Assembly: GCA_019747655.1 (NCBI GenBank)
Contig: JAIEQO010000736.1
Span: 1-34,050, forward strand
Source of the DNA: Gemmataceae bacterium
GTDB lineage: Bacteria > Planctomycetota > Planctomycetia > Gemmatales > Gemmataceae
Length of the DNA: 34,050 bases
Direction: 5' to 3'
Both the position numbers and the translations under genes were made by a program. Under the pieces are notes generated by a model, which did not search any database, was not told the origin of the DNA, and was given only the letters and a program-made list of their open reading frames with translations. This document shows positions 1 to 9,534 of the stretch, piece after piece (the stretch's first letter is position 1; each line of letters starts with the position of its first letter).

Positions 1-890
1 ACCGCCACCTCCAGGGCCCGCAGGTCCGGCGGGGCGGCGTTCAACAGCGGCTGGGCCGTCGACAGCGTCAGGTTCACGTTCCCCCAGTCCTCCCCGGTCT
101 GTTGCTCGACGGCCGCCAGGTACTCCAGCGTCACCGGGTCCTTGTCCTTCGCCCCGGCCCGGAGCTTGTACACCGGCCGCCACCCGGCGCGCGACACCAG
201 GTAGCTCAGCCGGACCACCCCCGGCCCGGCCTTCTTGTCCACCAGCACGACCGCGTCCCGCTCGGTCCGGACCGACCCGCCGGCCCGCTCCCCGAGCAGC
301 CGCTTGGTGAACTCGGCCTGCTCCCCGAGGGCCTCGATCTGCTGCTTGATCTCCAGGGCGCCCTTCGCCCGCTTGGCCCGGTCGTCCTGGACGAACTTGG
401 CCAGGGTGATGATCTTCTCCGGGTCGAGCTGGCCCTTGTCCGTGACCGTCTCCAGCGACTTGGCGGTGAACCCTTCGAGCTTGTCCAGGAGCTTCAGGTT
501 CTCCTCGGCCGCCTTCAGGTCGGCCTGGAGCCCCTGGGTCTTCTGGGTCAGCGTCTTGAGCTGGGCGTCGAGCTTGCGGACCTCCTCCCGGGTGTCCTCG
601 GCGATCTGCCGGGTCCGGAACCGGACGCTCAGCACCCGCCCGGCGTCCCCGCCCTCGGCGTACAGCGAGGTCGGGATCACCTGCGGCGGCATCGGCGAGA
701 CCACCACCTCCGCCACCCCGGCCGCGTCCGGCAGCGTCACCTCCCGGGTGACGAGGGCGGTCGACTGGTACAGGGTGACGGCCGTGATCCGGCTCGCGGC
801 CGGCTTGACCGGGTCGGCCTTCGGGTCCTGGCCGCGGGCCGTTAACCCCAGGCCGGCGGTCAGGATGGCGAGGGCGAGGAAGCGGCTCAT
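1..890 (-). CDS. DUF4139 / mucoidy-inhibitor MuiA-like protein, C-terminus beyond window edge
   Basis: Open minus frame from ATG at 890 to the window edge, not in the ORF track because it has no stop: MSRFLALAILTAGLGLTARGQDPKADPVKPAASRITAVTLYQSTALVTREVTLPDAAG...VRLSYLVSRAGWRPVYKLRAGAKDKDPVTLEYLAAVEQQTGEDWGNVNLTLSTAQP. Signal peptide, ITAVTLYQSTALVTREV start, coiled coil and 'Y.V..AGWRP.Y.LRA' block are typical of DUF4139 proteins. Confidence 0.8.
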   Translation of the reverse strand, partial: MSRFLALAILTAGLGLTARGQDPKADPVKPAASRITAVTLYQSTALVTREVTLPDAAGVAEVVVSPMPPQVIPTSLYAEGGDAGRVLSVRFRTRQIAEDTREEVRKLDAQLKTLTQKTQGLQADLKAAEENLKLLDKLEGFTAKSLETVTDKGQLDPEKIITLAKFVQDDRAKRAKGALEIKQQIEALGEQAEFTKRLLGERAGGSVRTERDAVVLVDKKAGPGVVRLSYLVSRAGWRPVYKLRAGAKDKDPVTLEYLAAVEQQTGEDWGNVNLTLSTAQPLLNAAPPDLRALEVA

Positions 891-1088
891 GGTACACCGG
901 GGGAGTCGGTAATCGGGGGGACCCCTCCCCCCTTCGTTTTTCCCAGTTGCCGTAAACCGTTGCGGATTTTTCACATGGGTGCGATCGGCCGGCTGCCACC
1001 CGGCAACGGACTCTGACGCAACCCGTTGCCCTGTCTGCCCTTTTACACGGTCCGCTCCGTTGCCGGACCCGGTCACGGTCCTGACCGA

Positions 1089-1130
1089 TTCGCTGGCCCC
1101 GGACCCAACCCCGGGTCCGGGGCCAGCGAA
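1089..1130. terminator. Perfect 18-bp inverted repeat (TTCGCTGGCCCCGGACCC / GGGTCCGGGGCCAGCGAA), 6-nt loop
   Basis: Read directly; lies 57 bp past the stop of the minus-strand VWA gene. No U-tract, so terminator function is inferred. Confidence 0.5.
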
Positions 1131-1186
1131 CCACTCCAGTATACTATACTTTTGTGCAATAACAAGCCGGGTGGGGAAAATGCCCC

Positions 1187-2347
1187 CTACTTCCCGGCCT
1201 CGAACCCCCGGGCCTTGGCCTGCTCCCGGACGACGCCCCGGACGGCCTCGTCCAGCGCCTTCTCGGCGTCCGACTTCGGCTGCTTGGCCCGCTCGGCGTC
1301 GACCACCTTCTGCCGCTTGGCCGACAGCTCGGCCACCTGCTTCTGGATGTCCGCCCGCTCGTCGGCCTTCTTCTTGACGTAGGCCAGCCGCTCCTCCGGC
1401 TTCAGCTTCTTCAGCTCGTCCGGCAGCTCGTCCTCGGGGACCTTCGCCAGGTCGAAGTCCTTGTCCTCCTTCATCCGGTCCACGAGGTCCCACTCGCTGT
1501 TGCGGTACAGGGCCCCGGCCTTCGACGCGGCCCGGCCGAGGGCGGCGGTCGGGGCGGCGGCCCCGGCCGGGGCGGCGGCCAGGGCGTTCCGGTCCTGGGC
1601 CGCCTGGTTGGCGAACTTGTCCGCCCCGAGCTTGCCGTACCGGACGTAGGTGCCGTTCAGCTTGGCGTCGAGCTTCAGGATTTCCGCGTCGAACTCGGTC
1701 TTCACCGCGACCTCGGCGGCCGCCCGGTTCTGGTCGATGGAGAGCCCCTTCCCGCCGCACTGGGCCGCGAACCCCATCCACCCCGGGGCGATCCCGTCGG
1801 CCGCCGAGCCGCAGTAGATGGTGTTGACCACCACCCCGGCCTTCTTCGCCCGGGCGGCCGCGTCGGCCAGCGACACCTCCTTGTCCTGGTCGGCGGCCTC
1901 GTTGCCGCAGACGAAGATGACCTTCAGGGCCCCGTCGGCGGCCGACCACTTCTGCTCGGCCAGGGCCGCGGCCGTCACCCGGGCGACCAGCTCGGTCCCG
2001 CCGTTGGTCCGCAGCCCGTTGAGGGCCTTGTACACCTCGTCCAGGTCGGCCGTCAGGTCGACCTCCTTGCGGACCCAGCCGCTCTGCGGGGTGTAGGTGT
2101 CGTGCCCGTAGCTGTAGAGGGCGACCCGGAGGTCCGGGGTCGGCTTGAGCCGGGCCAACTCGTTGACGATGTCCCAGAGCTTGAGCTTGGCCGAGTCGAT
2201 CAGCCCGTTCATGCTGCCGGACACGTCCAGGCAGAGGACGAGGTCGATCGGCTTGGCGGCGACGGCGGGCTTGTCGGCGGCCCGGGCCGGGGCGGCGACG
2301 GCGGCCGCGACGACGGCGGCGGCGGCGAGACGTGAGGCGACGGACAT
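1187..2347 (-). CDS. Secreted von Willebrand factor type A domain protein
   Basis: ORF 1187..2482; likely start MSVASRLAAAAVVAAAVAAPARA (signal peptide) at 2347. MIDAS motif DVSGSMNG, TNGGTE, VIFVCGNEAADQ; charged coiled C-terminus. Confidence 0.8.
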   Translation of the reverse strand: MSVASRLAAAAVVAAAVAAPARAADKPAVAAKPIDLVLCLDVSGSMNGLIDSAKLKLWDIVNELARLKPTPDLRVALYSYGHDTYTPQSGWVRKEVDLTADLDEVYKALNGLRTNGGTELVARVTAAALAEQKWSAADGALKVIFVCGNEAADQDKEVSLADAAARAKKAGVVVNTIYCGSAADGIAPGWMGFAAQCGGKGLSIDQNRAAAEVAVKTEFDAEILKLDAKLNGTYVRYGKLGADKFANQAAQDRNALAAAPAGAAAPTAALGRAASKAGALYRNSEWDLVDRMKEDKDFDLAKVPEDELPDELKKLKPEERLAYVKKKADERADIQKQVAELSAKRQKVVDAERAKQPKSDAEKALDEAVRGVVREQAKARGFEAGK

Positions 2348-2922
2348 GCGGCCTCCTCCTGGGGCGGGCCGGGCCGGGGCGCTTCCTCCCCGGCCCGACC
2401 TCACCGGCGATTGTAACCGCCGGGCTGTAACGGAGGGGTAACGAAGGGGTTGGGACGAAGAGGGGGTGCGGTAGCGCCCCACCCGGGACGGCGGGTGCGG
2501 GACGAGTCGCCCAACAACTCCCCTCGACGGCGAAAGTGACAGCGGAGCAGCCGGGTAGGCGTCACTTTGGCGTATACACCAAAGTAGCCGCCCCGAGAGG
2601 CCCCGATTCGAGCGGCCGTCAGGCGGCTAACGACCCAGCTCAGCAGCGACAGCGGCCGAGTGAGTTACGAACTTCAGAAACCCTACCTGGCACCCTCGTC
2701 TGCTGCAACGGCTAGTTTGTGGAAGCGTGTTGCAGCGAAAACAGCCGGCTCGATCATTCTATCGGGTCAGCACTTGCGGCAAATCTCTGTCCTCTGAAAT
2801 CGCCTGCCCTCCCGGTCGTGGAGGGCAGATGGAGGGCAATCGAGGGGTTGCGTTGGAGTTACGTCGGTGGGGGCGGACGCACCCTTCGGCGATACTTCAG
2901 GCGTCCTTTCGGAGTCCTCGTC

Positions 2923-4155
2923 ATGGCCTGGCTCGAACAGCACCGGACCTCTGGACATTATCATCTCTGCTTCCGTTTTGGAGGCAAGAAGTATCGTCGC
3001 ACCCTCGACACCAGCGACACGAAGTCGGCCGAGGCGACCCGACTTCGCTTCGAGGAAAACCTCGTCCTGCTCGAACGCGGCCGCTTCGAGCTTCCGCCGG
3101 ATGCCGACCTCATCACCTTTCTGCTCTCCGACGGCAAGTTAGCGGCACCGCCGGTCGTCGCCCCGTCGCCGCTCCTCGGCGATGTCTTCGACCGCTACCT
3201 CGCCACCTGCGGGAACGGATCGATGGAAGCGAACTCGCTGGAGATGCTGGTTCTCCACTTGAAGCAAATCCGCCGCAAGCTCGGCGACTCGTTCAAGCTC
3301 CAGCAGCTTTCGACCTCGCACTTGCAGGAATACGTCAACACGCGCGTCCGTGTCAAAGGCAACAAGTCGATTCCGCTCAGTACCGTGTCGCTGCAAAAGG
3401 AAATGGCGGCGTTCCGGGCCTGCTTCAACTGGGCCGTGCAGACGGGCATCCTGGAGGGCACGTTCCCGAACAAGGGACTGCGGTATCCCAAGGGCGAGGA
3501 CAAGCGGCCGTTCACGACCTGGGAGGACATCGAACGCCGAATCGGTCGCGGTGGCCTCGCGGCGGGCGAAATCAAGAAGTGGTGGGACTGCCTTTTCCTC
3601 GATCTCGGTCAGGTGGCCGAGTTCGTCGCGTTCATGGCAACGCACGGCTCAAAGCGGTGGATGCACCCGATGATTGCGACGGCGGCCCACACCGGGGCAC
3701 GGCGTAGCGAACTCGTCCGGCTCCACGTCGATGACGTGGACTTCCAGGGCAAGACCATTCTGATCCACGAACGCAAGCGTGTGAAGGGGCAACGCACGAC
3801 CCGGCGGGTTCCGCTCACGCCGTTCCTGGAGTCGGTACTCAAGAACTGGCTCGCCAAAGATCACACCGGAGGGCAGAACTTGTTCTTCGATCACGAAGAC
3901 GGCAAGGCGGTGCCGGTCACGGTGGACGATGCCGGCTGGCAGTTCGTGCTTTCGGTTCGCGGCTCGAAGTGGTGTGTGCTGCGAGGCTGGCACGTCCTGC
4001 GGCACTCCTTTGTCTCGAATCTCGCCGCCAAAGGTGTTGACCAGCGATTCATCGACGAGTTTGTGGGGCATAGCACGGAGGCTCAACGACGCCGCTACCG
4101 CCACCTGTTCCCGCACCAGCAGCGGCAGGTACTGTGCAACGTGTTCGGCCCCTGA
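2923..4155 (+). CDS. Site-specific tyrosine recombinase / integrase
   Basis: ORF 2719..4155; protein-like sequence starts at MAWLEQHRTSGHYHLCFRFGGKKYRRTLDTSDTKSAEA (2923). Catalytic-type motifs TAAHTGARRSELVRLHVDDVD, HVLRHSFVSNL, GHSTEAQRRRYRHL. Confidence 0.9.
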   Translation: MAWLEQHRTSGHYHLCFRFGGKKYRRTLDTSDTKSAEATRLRFEENLVLLERGRFELPPDADLITFLLSDGKLAAPPVVAPSPLLGDVFDRYLATCGNGSMEANSLEMLVLHLKQIRRKLGDSFKLQQLSTSHLQEYVNTRVRVKGNKSIPLSTVSLQKEMAAFRACFNWAVQTGILEGTFPNKGLRYPKGEDKRPFTTWEDIERRIGRGGLAAGEIKKWWDCLFLDLGQVAEFVAFMATHGSKRWMHPMIATAAHTGARRSELVRLHVDDVDFQGKTILIHERKRVKGQRTTRRVPLTPFLESVLKNWLAKDHTGGQNLFFDHEDGKAVPVTVDDAGWQFVLSVRGSKWCVLRGWHVLRHSFVSNLAAKGVDQRFIDEFVGHSTEAQRRRYRHLFPHQQRQVLCNVFGP

Positions 4156-4297
4156 CTGCGAAAGGCATCCACTACACCGTCCTGTCTCGAAAGACGGCGG
4201 GACGGCGTTCGGCCTTGAATCGAAGCTTGTCAGCAACGCCCCAGCCATGCCATGATAACCCAACCCTTCGATTCGATGATGAGAAAATGACACCGGT

Positions 4298-4933
4298 ATG
4301 ACATCACCACGAGACCCCAAACGGAAACTTGTCCCGCGAGGCAAGGCGAACGCCCAACGGCCGGACGACTTCGATGAAGTCCTCCGGCTGATCGACGCCG
4401 CGCGTGTTCGCGCCGTCGCCGCCGTTAACACGACTCTGATCGAACTTTACTGGCAGATCGGGGAGTACATCAGCCACAAGATCGCATCGGCCTCTTGGGG
4501 CGAGGGCGTTGTCGAGCAGCTCGCGGCCCACATTGCCCAGAAGCACCCCGGCTTGCAAGGCTTCACTCGCCGCAACCTGTTCAGAATGCGGCAGTTTTAC
4601 GAGACCTACCGGGCCGACGAGAAAGTGTCACCGCTGGTGACACAATTGCCCTGGACCCACCATTTGCTCATCCTCAGCAAATCGAAACGCTCGGAAGAAC
4701 GCGAATTCTACCTGCGTATGGCCACCTCACAGAAGTGGTCGAAACGTGAACTGGAACGGCAACTGAACGGGGCGCTTTTCGAGCAGGTCGTTCTCTCGCC
4801 GACAAAAGTGTCACCGCCGGTGACACTTTTGCACCCCGATGCGTCGAGCATCTTCAAGGACAGCTACTTCTGGGTGACGCCTTTCGCCATCTCGCGTCTG
4901 ATCTCGGCGCGGGGCCGGGTGAGCCAGTCGTAG
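4298..4933 (+). pseudogene. DUF1016/YhcG-type (PDDEXK-like) protein, 3' end lost
   Basis: N-terminal half typical of DUF1016: TTLIELYWQIGEYISHKI, GFTRRNLFRMRQFYETY, QLPWTHHLLILSKSKRSEEREFYLRMA, KVSPPVTLLHPDASSIFKDSY. Homology-like sequence stops at FKDSY (~4868), where the transposase fragment begins on the other strand. Confidence 0.8.
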
Positions 4934-5748
4934 TGATTCCACCTCCGCTTCTTCAGCCGCGGCTCGTAACGGTCAGGGCGGTCCGCAACACGGTGGGTGG
5001 CGATGGCGGCGAGCAGATCCCGGTACAGGCGTGTGCGTTCGGTGGTGCCGGCCGCGCGAAACTCAAGTAGCGGCCGAAAGGCCGCCAGGGTTTGCAGGGC
5101 ACCCGTGAAGCTGATCGACCGCGGCACCGCGTCGTGTGTGGCCGCGGCCTGGGCCATCACGGTGCGGATCAGGTTGTACGCCAACACGTCCACCCACACT
5201 TCCTTGCGCGCCTGCTCCGGCGCCTTGCATCGCAACTCGCTCATCCCGATCGCACACTTGATCGACCGCAGGTCGAGTTCGTTGTTCCACCGCGCCCGGT
5301 ACAGCGCCGCCAGATCCTCCTTGGTCACCTGTCGCGGGTCCAGAAGCGTCGTCACCACCACGACCGACTTGGTCCGGAAGCCGGGTTGCGTGACCCGCAC
5401 CCGTGCCTCCCGGACCGTGATCGCCTCCGGCAGCGACCCGTACGTCTCCCGGTCCAGCGAGCGGATCGATGTCGGCTTGGCCCAGCGGACGATGTGGTCG
5501 TCGGGACCGAGGCGCTGCCCGCGTCTGAAGTCCGCCGAGCGGTGCGCCTTGTTCAGCCGGCTGACGAGATCGACGCCGCGCGCCTGGAGCATCTGGATGC
5601 TTGCCCAGTTGGCCGTCAGGCTGTCGGCCAGGATGACGTCGCCGGTGGCGAGCACGTCCCAAACTGGCGGAGCAGGCTGCATCACGCCGTCGAACAGAAA
5701 GTAGACACGCATCCCCCCTTCGCCGCGCCGAGATGCGTGTCGAACCAC
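4864..5748 (-). pseudogene. IS4-type (DDE) transposase C-terminal fragment
   Basis: LATGDVILADSLTANWASIQMLQARGVDLVSRLNKAHRSADFRRGQRLGPDDHIVRW, RVRVTQPGFRTKSVVVVTTLLDPRQVTKEDLAALYRARWNNELDLRSIKCAIGMSELRCKAPEQARKEVWVDVLAYNLIR (YREK-like region). No N-terminal part; recognisable sequence begins near 5710. Confidence 0.8.
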
Positions 5749-6357
5749 TCGACAAACGCCGGTACCACGGTCAGGTTGTGTTTCGCCGTAAACGTGTGTT
5801 CCCCGCCCTCGATCACCAGCAGCTTGCTCTTCACCTTCGCCTTCTCCAGCGCCGCCAGCATGGTATTGCTGTGTTCGATGGTAACGAGTTCGTCCTTGTT
5901 ACCGTGGATGAGCAGCGTCGGCGGGGTTTTGGCAGTCGCGTGCAATACCGGGCTGTAGTCGCCGGCGAGCTTCGGATCGAACGTCAGCGGCTTCATCAGG
6001 GCTGTGCTCGCCTTGACCAACGGCGGTGGGTCACTCACCCACTTGCGGATGTCGGTCGGTGGACAGATCGCAACGGCGACGGCGATGCGGCTGCTCTGGC
6101 GAAGAACCTCGTCCTTCGCCTTCGGGTCGCCGTCGTCCCTGGTCGGACCAGACGGAATACCACCCGCCACTCTGGATGAGCAGCACGCCCGCCCCATTCG
6201 GTTTGGGCGGCGTGAACACGTCGAACGCCAGGGCCATGCCGTCCTTGCAGCCGTAACTACGTCGTGCCGAATCTTCACTCCGACGTCGGCCAAGACGCAC
6301 GGGGCCGAAGTGGAAATCACTGTGTGGATCAATAGTCTCATAGTCATTCGACATCAT
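5712..6357 (-). pseudogene. Alpha/beta hydrolase pseudogene (frameshifted, core deleted)
   Basis: 5' part in frame of ORF 6031..6357 (DSARRSYGCKDGMALAFDVFTPPKPNGAGVLLIQSGGWYSVW), 3' part in frame of ORF 5682..6347 (DDGDPKAKDEVLRQSSRIAVAVAICPPTDIRKWV...TPPTLLIHGNKDELVTIEHSNTMLAALEKAKVKSKLLVIEGGEHTF...FVEWFDTHLGAAK). The central GGSAGG nucleophile region is absent. Confidence 0.75.
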
Positions 6358-6878
6358 TGTGTGTCTTTACCAGGATGGAGCGCATCAGGTGATCCAAGTA
6401 GGTCGGAGAGGAACCCTCGGAACTCCACAATCGTATCCGTGCACCGCAAGTCGGGTCGGAGCAACTCTCGAAGCATAAGACGGTGGGCCCACGGGAGCGA
6501 CTGGGTGTCCGGTACCGGGACGAAGAGGATTGTGAATAATCGCCCGATGCGCTCCCTTAGTGGGGCATCGCCCAGCGCGTCTTGAACGGTCACTCGGAAT
6601 CGCGATGCCGCGACTGCGACCGCCTCTCGAAACAGCGACTCTTTGCCCCGGAAGTGGTAACTCACAGCGGCGATGTTCGTCCCGCCCCGGGCCGCAATTT
6701 CCCGTACAGTGGTCCCGTGAAACCCCTTCTCGGCAAACTCCTCACCACCCGCCTCCAGTAGTCGTTCCCGAGTCCGAACCCCATCCCCACGCCGGGAAGC
6801 GTCCAGACCGACTGGAATCAGCTCGCGCGCTCGCCCCACGGTACTTCCTCGCAGCCAAGTCGTATTGACCCCAACCAA
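6354..6878 (-). CDS. TetR/AcrR-family regulator (CerR-like), C-terminus possibly truncated
   Basis: N-terminal HTH RTRERLLEAGGEEFAEKGFHGTTVREIAARGGTNIAAVSYHFRGKESLFREAV. The track start uses TTG. Shorter than typical for this type. Confidence 0.8.
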   Translation of the reverse strand: MVGVNTTWLRGSTVGRARELIPVGLDASRRGDGVRTRERLLEAGGEEFAEKGFHGTTVREIAARGGTNIAAVSYHFRGKESLFREAVAVAASRFRVTVQDALGDAPLRERIGRLFTILFVPVPDTQSLPWAHRLMLRELLRPDLRCTDTIVEFRGFLSDLLGSPDALHPGKDTQ

Positions 6879-6893
6879 GGTCGTCGCTAATTA

Positions 6894-6920
6894 TTTTACT
6901 GTCCAGTAGGTTAACTAAAA
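6894..6920. promoter_or_regulatory. Candidate TetR operator, copy 1 (TTTTACTGTCCAGTAGGTTAACTAAAA)
   Basis: Core TACT-GTCC-AGTA inverted repeat 16 bp upstream of TetR 1; 21/27 identical to 9534..9560. Confidence 0.5.
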
Positions 6921-7210
6921 GGTGAGTGATCGAGGGGGCGGCCGTCACTTCGTCATGGGCCGGATGTGCCGGACCGGCATGTGCTGGACCCTCGATCGAG
7001 GGATCTCAGGCCATGCTCAACGTCCGGGCCGTCCGCCAAGCCGGCCTCGCCGACCAGTTCCACCCCCACCACGCGACCAGTGAAGCGAGAAAAATCCACC
7101 AATACAACGACCTGCTCAAAAACTACCAACCGTTTGATTTTTGCGGATGACGGGATACATTCATACAGATCTCGCTACCGCAGGGCGCAATACCTATCCC
7201 AGTTCGCAAA

Positions 7211-8857
7211 TTATTTATTGCCTTTTGCTGGAGAAGGCACAGTAGGCATGGGTGCCTTTCCAGTGTCCGGCACCACTGGCTGGTCTTGTCCCATTTTCTT
7301 GATGCTTAACGGGACTTGACCGGGTGGAGTGATAGGCGAAACGGGTCGAGCAAGTCGAATCTCCCAGCCGCCCCCCAAGGCGCGATATAGATCGACCAAG
7401 CTTTGTGCCGAAGCACCACGGGCGACCGCCAATCTTTCCTCTTGGCCTAGCAACAACTGCTGCACAACAAACAACCGATTGAAGTCGGTCTCTCCCGCGC
7501 GATACTTGACCTGGGCGACACGCTCCGCTTCACGAGCATCACGAACACTCGTCTCCAGCAGTTTGACTTGATCGAGCAGGTGCAGGTAGGCAACTATGGC
7601 GTTCTCTGCTTCTTCGTTGGCCTTCAGCACCGTTTGCTGATAATTGGCAATGACTTGCTGAAATACGGCGTTTTCGGCTTTGATATTGTTGAGCAGCCGC
7701 CCATAGTTGAGCACTTCCCAGCGGAACGACGGGCCGATCGTTCCTCCGAAAGCACTACTCTTGAACACGTCGCTGAACTTGCCGGCCTCCCATCCCAGGG
7801 AGCCCAGAACGGAGATATGGGGGTATAATGCGGACGTTGCGACACCGATCTCCGCACTCTGAGCCGCGACGATCCGCTCGGCTCGACGAACATCCGGCCG
7901 TCGCCAGATCAACTCCGCCGGAATACCAACGGTCACTGTTCCCGGGGCTTTGGGAATCGGAGCAGGGCTGTTGATGATGTCCGAAAGGTCGTGCGGCGGC
8001 ATACCCATGAGTACGGAGAGGCGGTTCTGCGCCTCTCTCCGTCGAATTTCAATCCGTTCGATGTCGGCGAGTGTGCTGCCGAGATTCGCCTTGGCCTGAG
8101 GATAGTCCAGTTCGCTGCCCTCGCCTTTCGCATCGAATCGTGCCTTTGCCACACGGGTACTTTCGGTCTGCAACTCCGCATTCTTCTTGGCGACTGCGAG
8201 TCGTTCTTCTTCCGTCCGCAATTCGATGTATGCCGTCGCGACCTGGCCGATGAGCATCACTAGCACTTCGTCGTAGCCGAACACGGAGCTGTCGAGTTGT
8301 GCGTCCGCCGCCTCGACAGAGCGCCGGAATCTCCCCCAAAAATCGAGTTCCCACGCCAGGCTGCTGCCAATCCGCCAGTTGTTAAACCGTGTCGAGGCCA
8401 GATTCGCGAAAGGCGACGACGAATCGACATTAGGGAAAAGCGCGACTTCAGTACTACGCTGAGTTCGAACAAAATCAAGACTCACGTCTTGCACTTGCGG
8501 GAAGAGTTGACCGACCGCGACTCCTCGACGAGCCTGGGCCTCAGCTACTCGAAATCCGGCCTCCCTGAGACTAATGTTCTGCTCATACGCTGTTTGGATG
8601 AGTCGGTTCAAAACGGGATCGTTGAAGACACTCCACCAGTCTTTTAAGTCCGGGGCCTGTTTGGAAAAGCGCTCGCTTCGCGAGTCGATCCACTCATCTG
8701 CCACAGGTACTGCCGGCGGCTGATAGTTTGGCCCCACCTTGAATCCGTTGTGGATGTATTCCCGTACGCCCGTGCATCCGACGAGGCAGAAGCTGGAGAA
8801 CACCACCAGAATCCGCAGCAGACCGAGCCGTTGAATCAACTTACGCATTACGCTCAT
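7211..8857 (-). CDS. Outer-membrane efflux lipoprotein, NodT/TolC family
   Basis: Lipobox LVGC after MSVMRKLIQRLGLLRILVVFSSF; VGPNYQPPAVPVADEW, GSSLAWELDFWGRFRRSVEAADAQL, IPAELIWRRPDVRRAERIVAAQSAEIGVATSALYP. Confidence 0.9.
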   Translation of the reverse strand: MSVMRKLIQRLGLLRILVVFSSFCLVGCTGVREYIHNGFKVGPNYQPPAVPVADEWIDSRSERFSKQAPDLKDWWSVFNDPVLNRLIQTAYEQNISLREAGFRVAEAQARRGVAVGQLFPQVQDVSLDFVRTQRSTEVALFPNVDSSSPFANLASTRFNNWRIGSSLAWELDFWGRFRRSVEAADAQLDSSVFGYDEVLVMLIGQVATAYIELRTEEERLAVAKKNAELQTESTRVAKARFDAKGEGSELDYPQAKANLGSTLADIERIEIRRREAQNRLSVLMGMPPHDLSDIINSPAPIPKAPGTVTVGIPAELIWRRPDVRRAERIVAAQSAEIGVATSALYPHISVLGSLGWEAGKFSDVFKSSAFGGTIGPSFRWEVLNYGRLLNNIKAENAVFQQVIANYQQTVLKANEEAENAIVAYLHLLDQVKLLETSVRDAREAERVAQVKYRAGETDFNRLFVVQQLLLGQEERLAVARGASAQSLVDLYRALGGGWEIRLARPVSPITPPGQVPLSIKKMGQDQPVVPDTGKAPMPTVPSPAKGNK

Positions 8858-9505
8858 CCTTGCCGAACAGGTTCGGACGACAGCCGCGACCGGATACTTC
8901 ACGCTAATCGCGAAATCGCGAGCGCATGCCGGGTCTGTCAGATCTTGTTTCCGCTCGTTGGAGTTAAACTCAGTGCGTGCGGAATGCGTTTCTGGTATCG
9001 GCGGAAATACCGGCAGACTTGATACAAAGCATCCTCTCGGCGAAATCCATATTCGGCCATTGATGTGACGTTCAGGGATTCTGTTCCGCTGTTACGCCTC
9101 ACGAGTGAAGTCTGGGCTGTCCGAGGTTTTCCGGCCAGTTATTTGCCGTGGCCCGCTCGGCTGATGGATGACAGTGTCGTGCAACTCGGCCAACGCCAGC
9201 GGGGCAGCGCCGGACCGAATAAGGCATGCGCCTTCCTTCAGGGCCACCTCGGCCACCTCCCTGCCGTCATACTGTTCGGTTTTGGATCGCCGGTGATTAA
9301 ATACGGGGGTACGCCGAGAGGCAGGACATCGCCCGGACTTCGGATAAGCTCGTCCCCCCGAGCGTGCAAGGACTCATGGTGCCAGGTCGTGGGAGGGGCA
9401 AGATCGCCCCGGCTCCACAAGCCTCCCAGAATTCACAAGATCACACCCGTAATGGTTTTGCGCGTTGGCCATCAACCAGCGTATCGACCACACGGCCGAG
9501 TCGTC

Positions 9506-9534
9506 TTGACATCGCCCCCGGTAATCCCTATTTC
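9506..9534 (+). promoter_or_regulatory. Sigma70-like promoter TTGACA-17-TATTTC
   Basis: TTGACA 9506-9511, 17-nt spacer, TATTTC 9529-9534, directly abutting operator copy 2 and ~40 bp before the TetR 2 start. Confidence 0.45.

Noticed and set aside
102-912. Plus-strand ORFs 102..845 and 235..912
   Set aside because: Antisense to the DUF4139-like gene, whose minus frame has signal peptide and family-like motifs.
2719-2922. N-terminal extension of the integrase ORF
   Set aside because: Contains a hairpin and non-protein-like sequence; Met at 2923 starts the conserved integrase N-terminus.
6354-6357. ATGA overlap between TetR 1 and the hydrolase pseudogene as translational coupling
   Set aside because: The downstream gene is a pseudogene and its first ~25 codons do not look native; overlap is probably coincidental.
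6989-7002. Palindrome CCCTCGATCGAGGG and nearby TGCCGGACCGGCA
   Set aside because: Short GC palindromes are frequent in this composition and no context supports a function.
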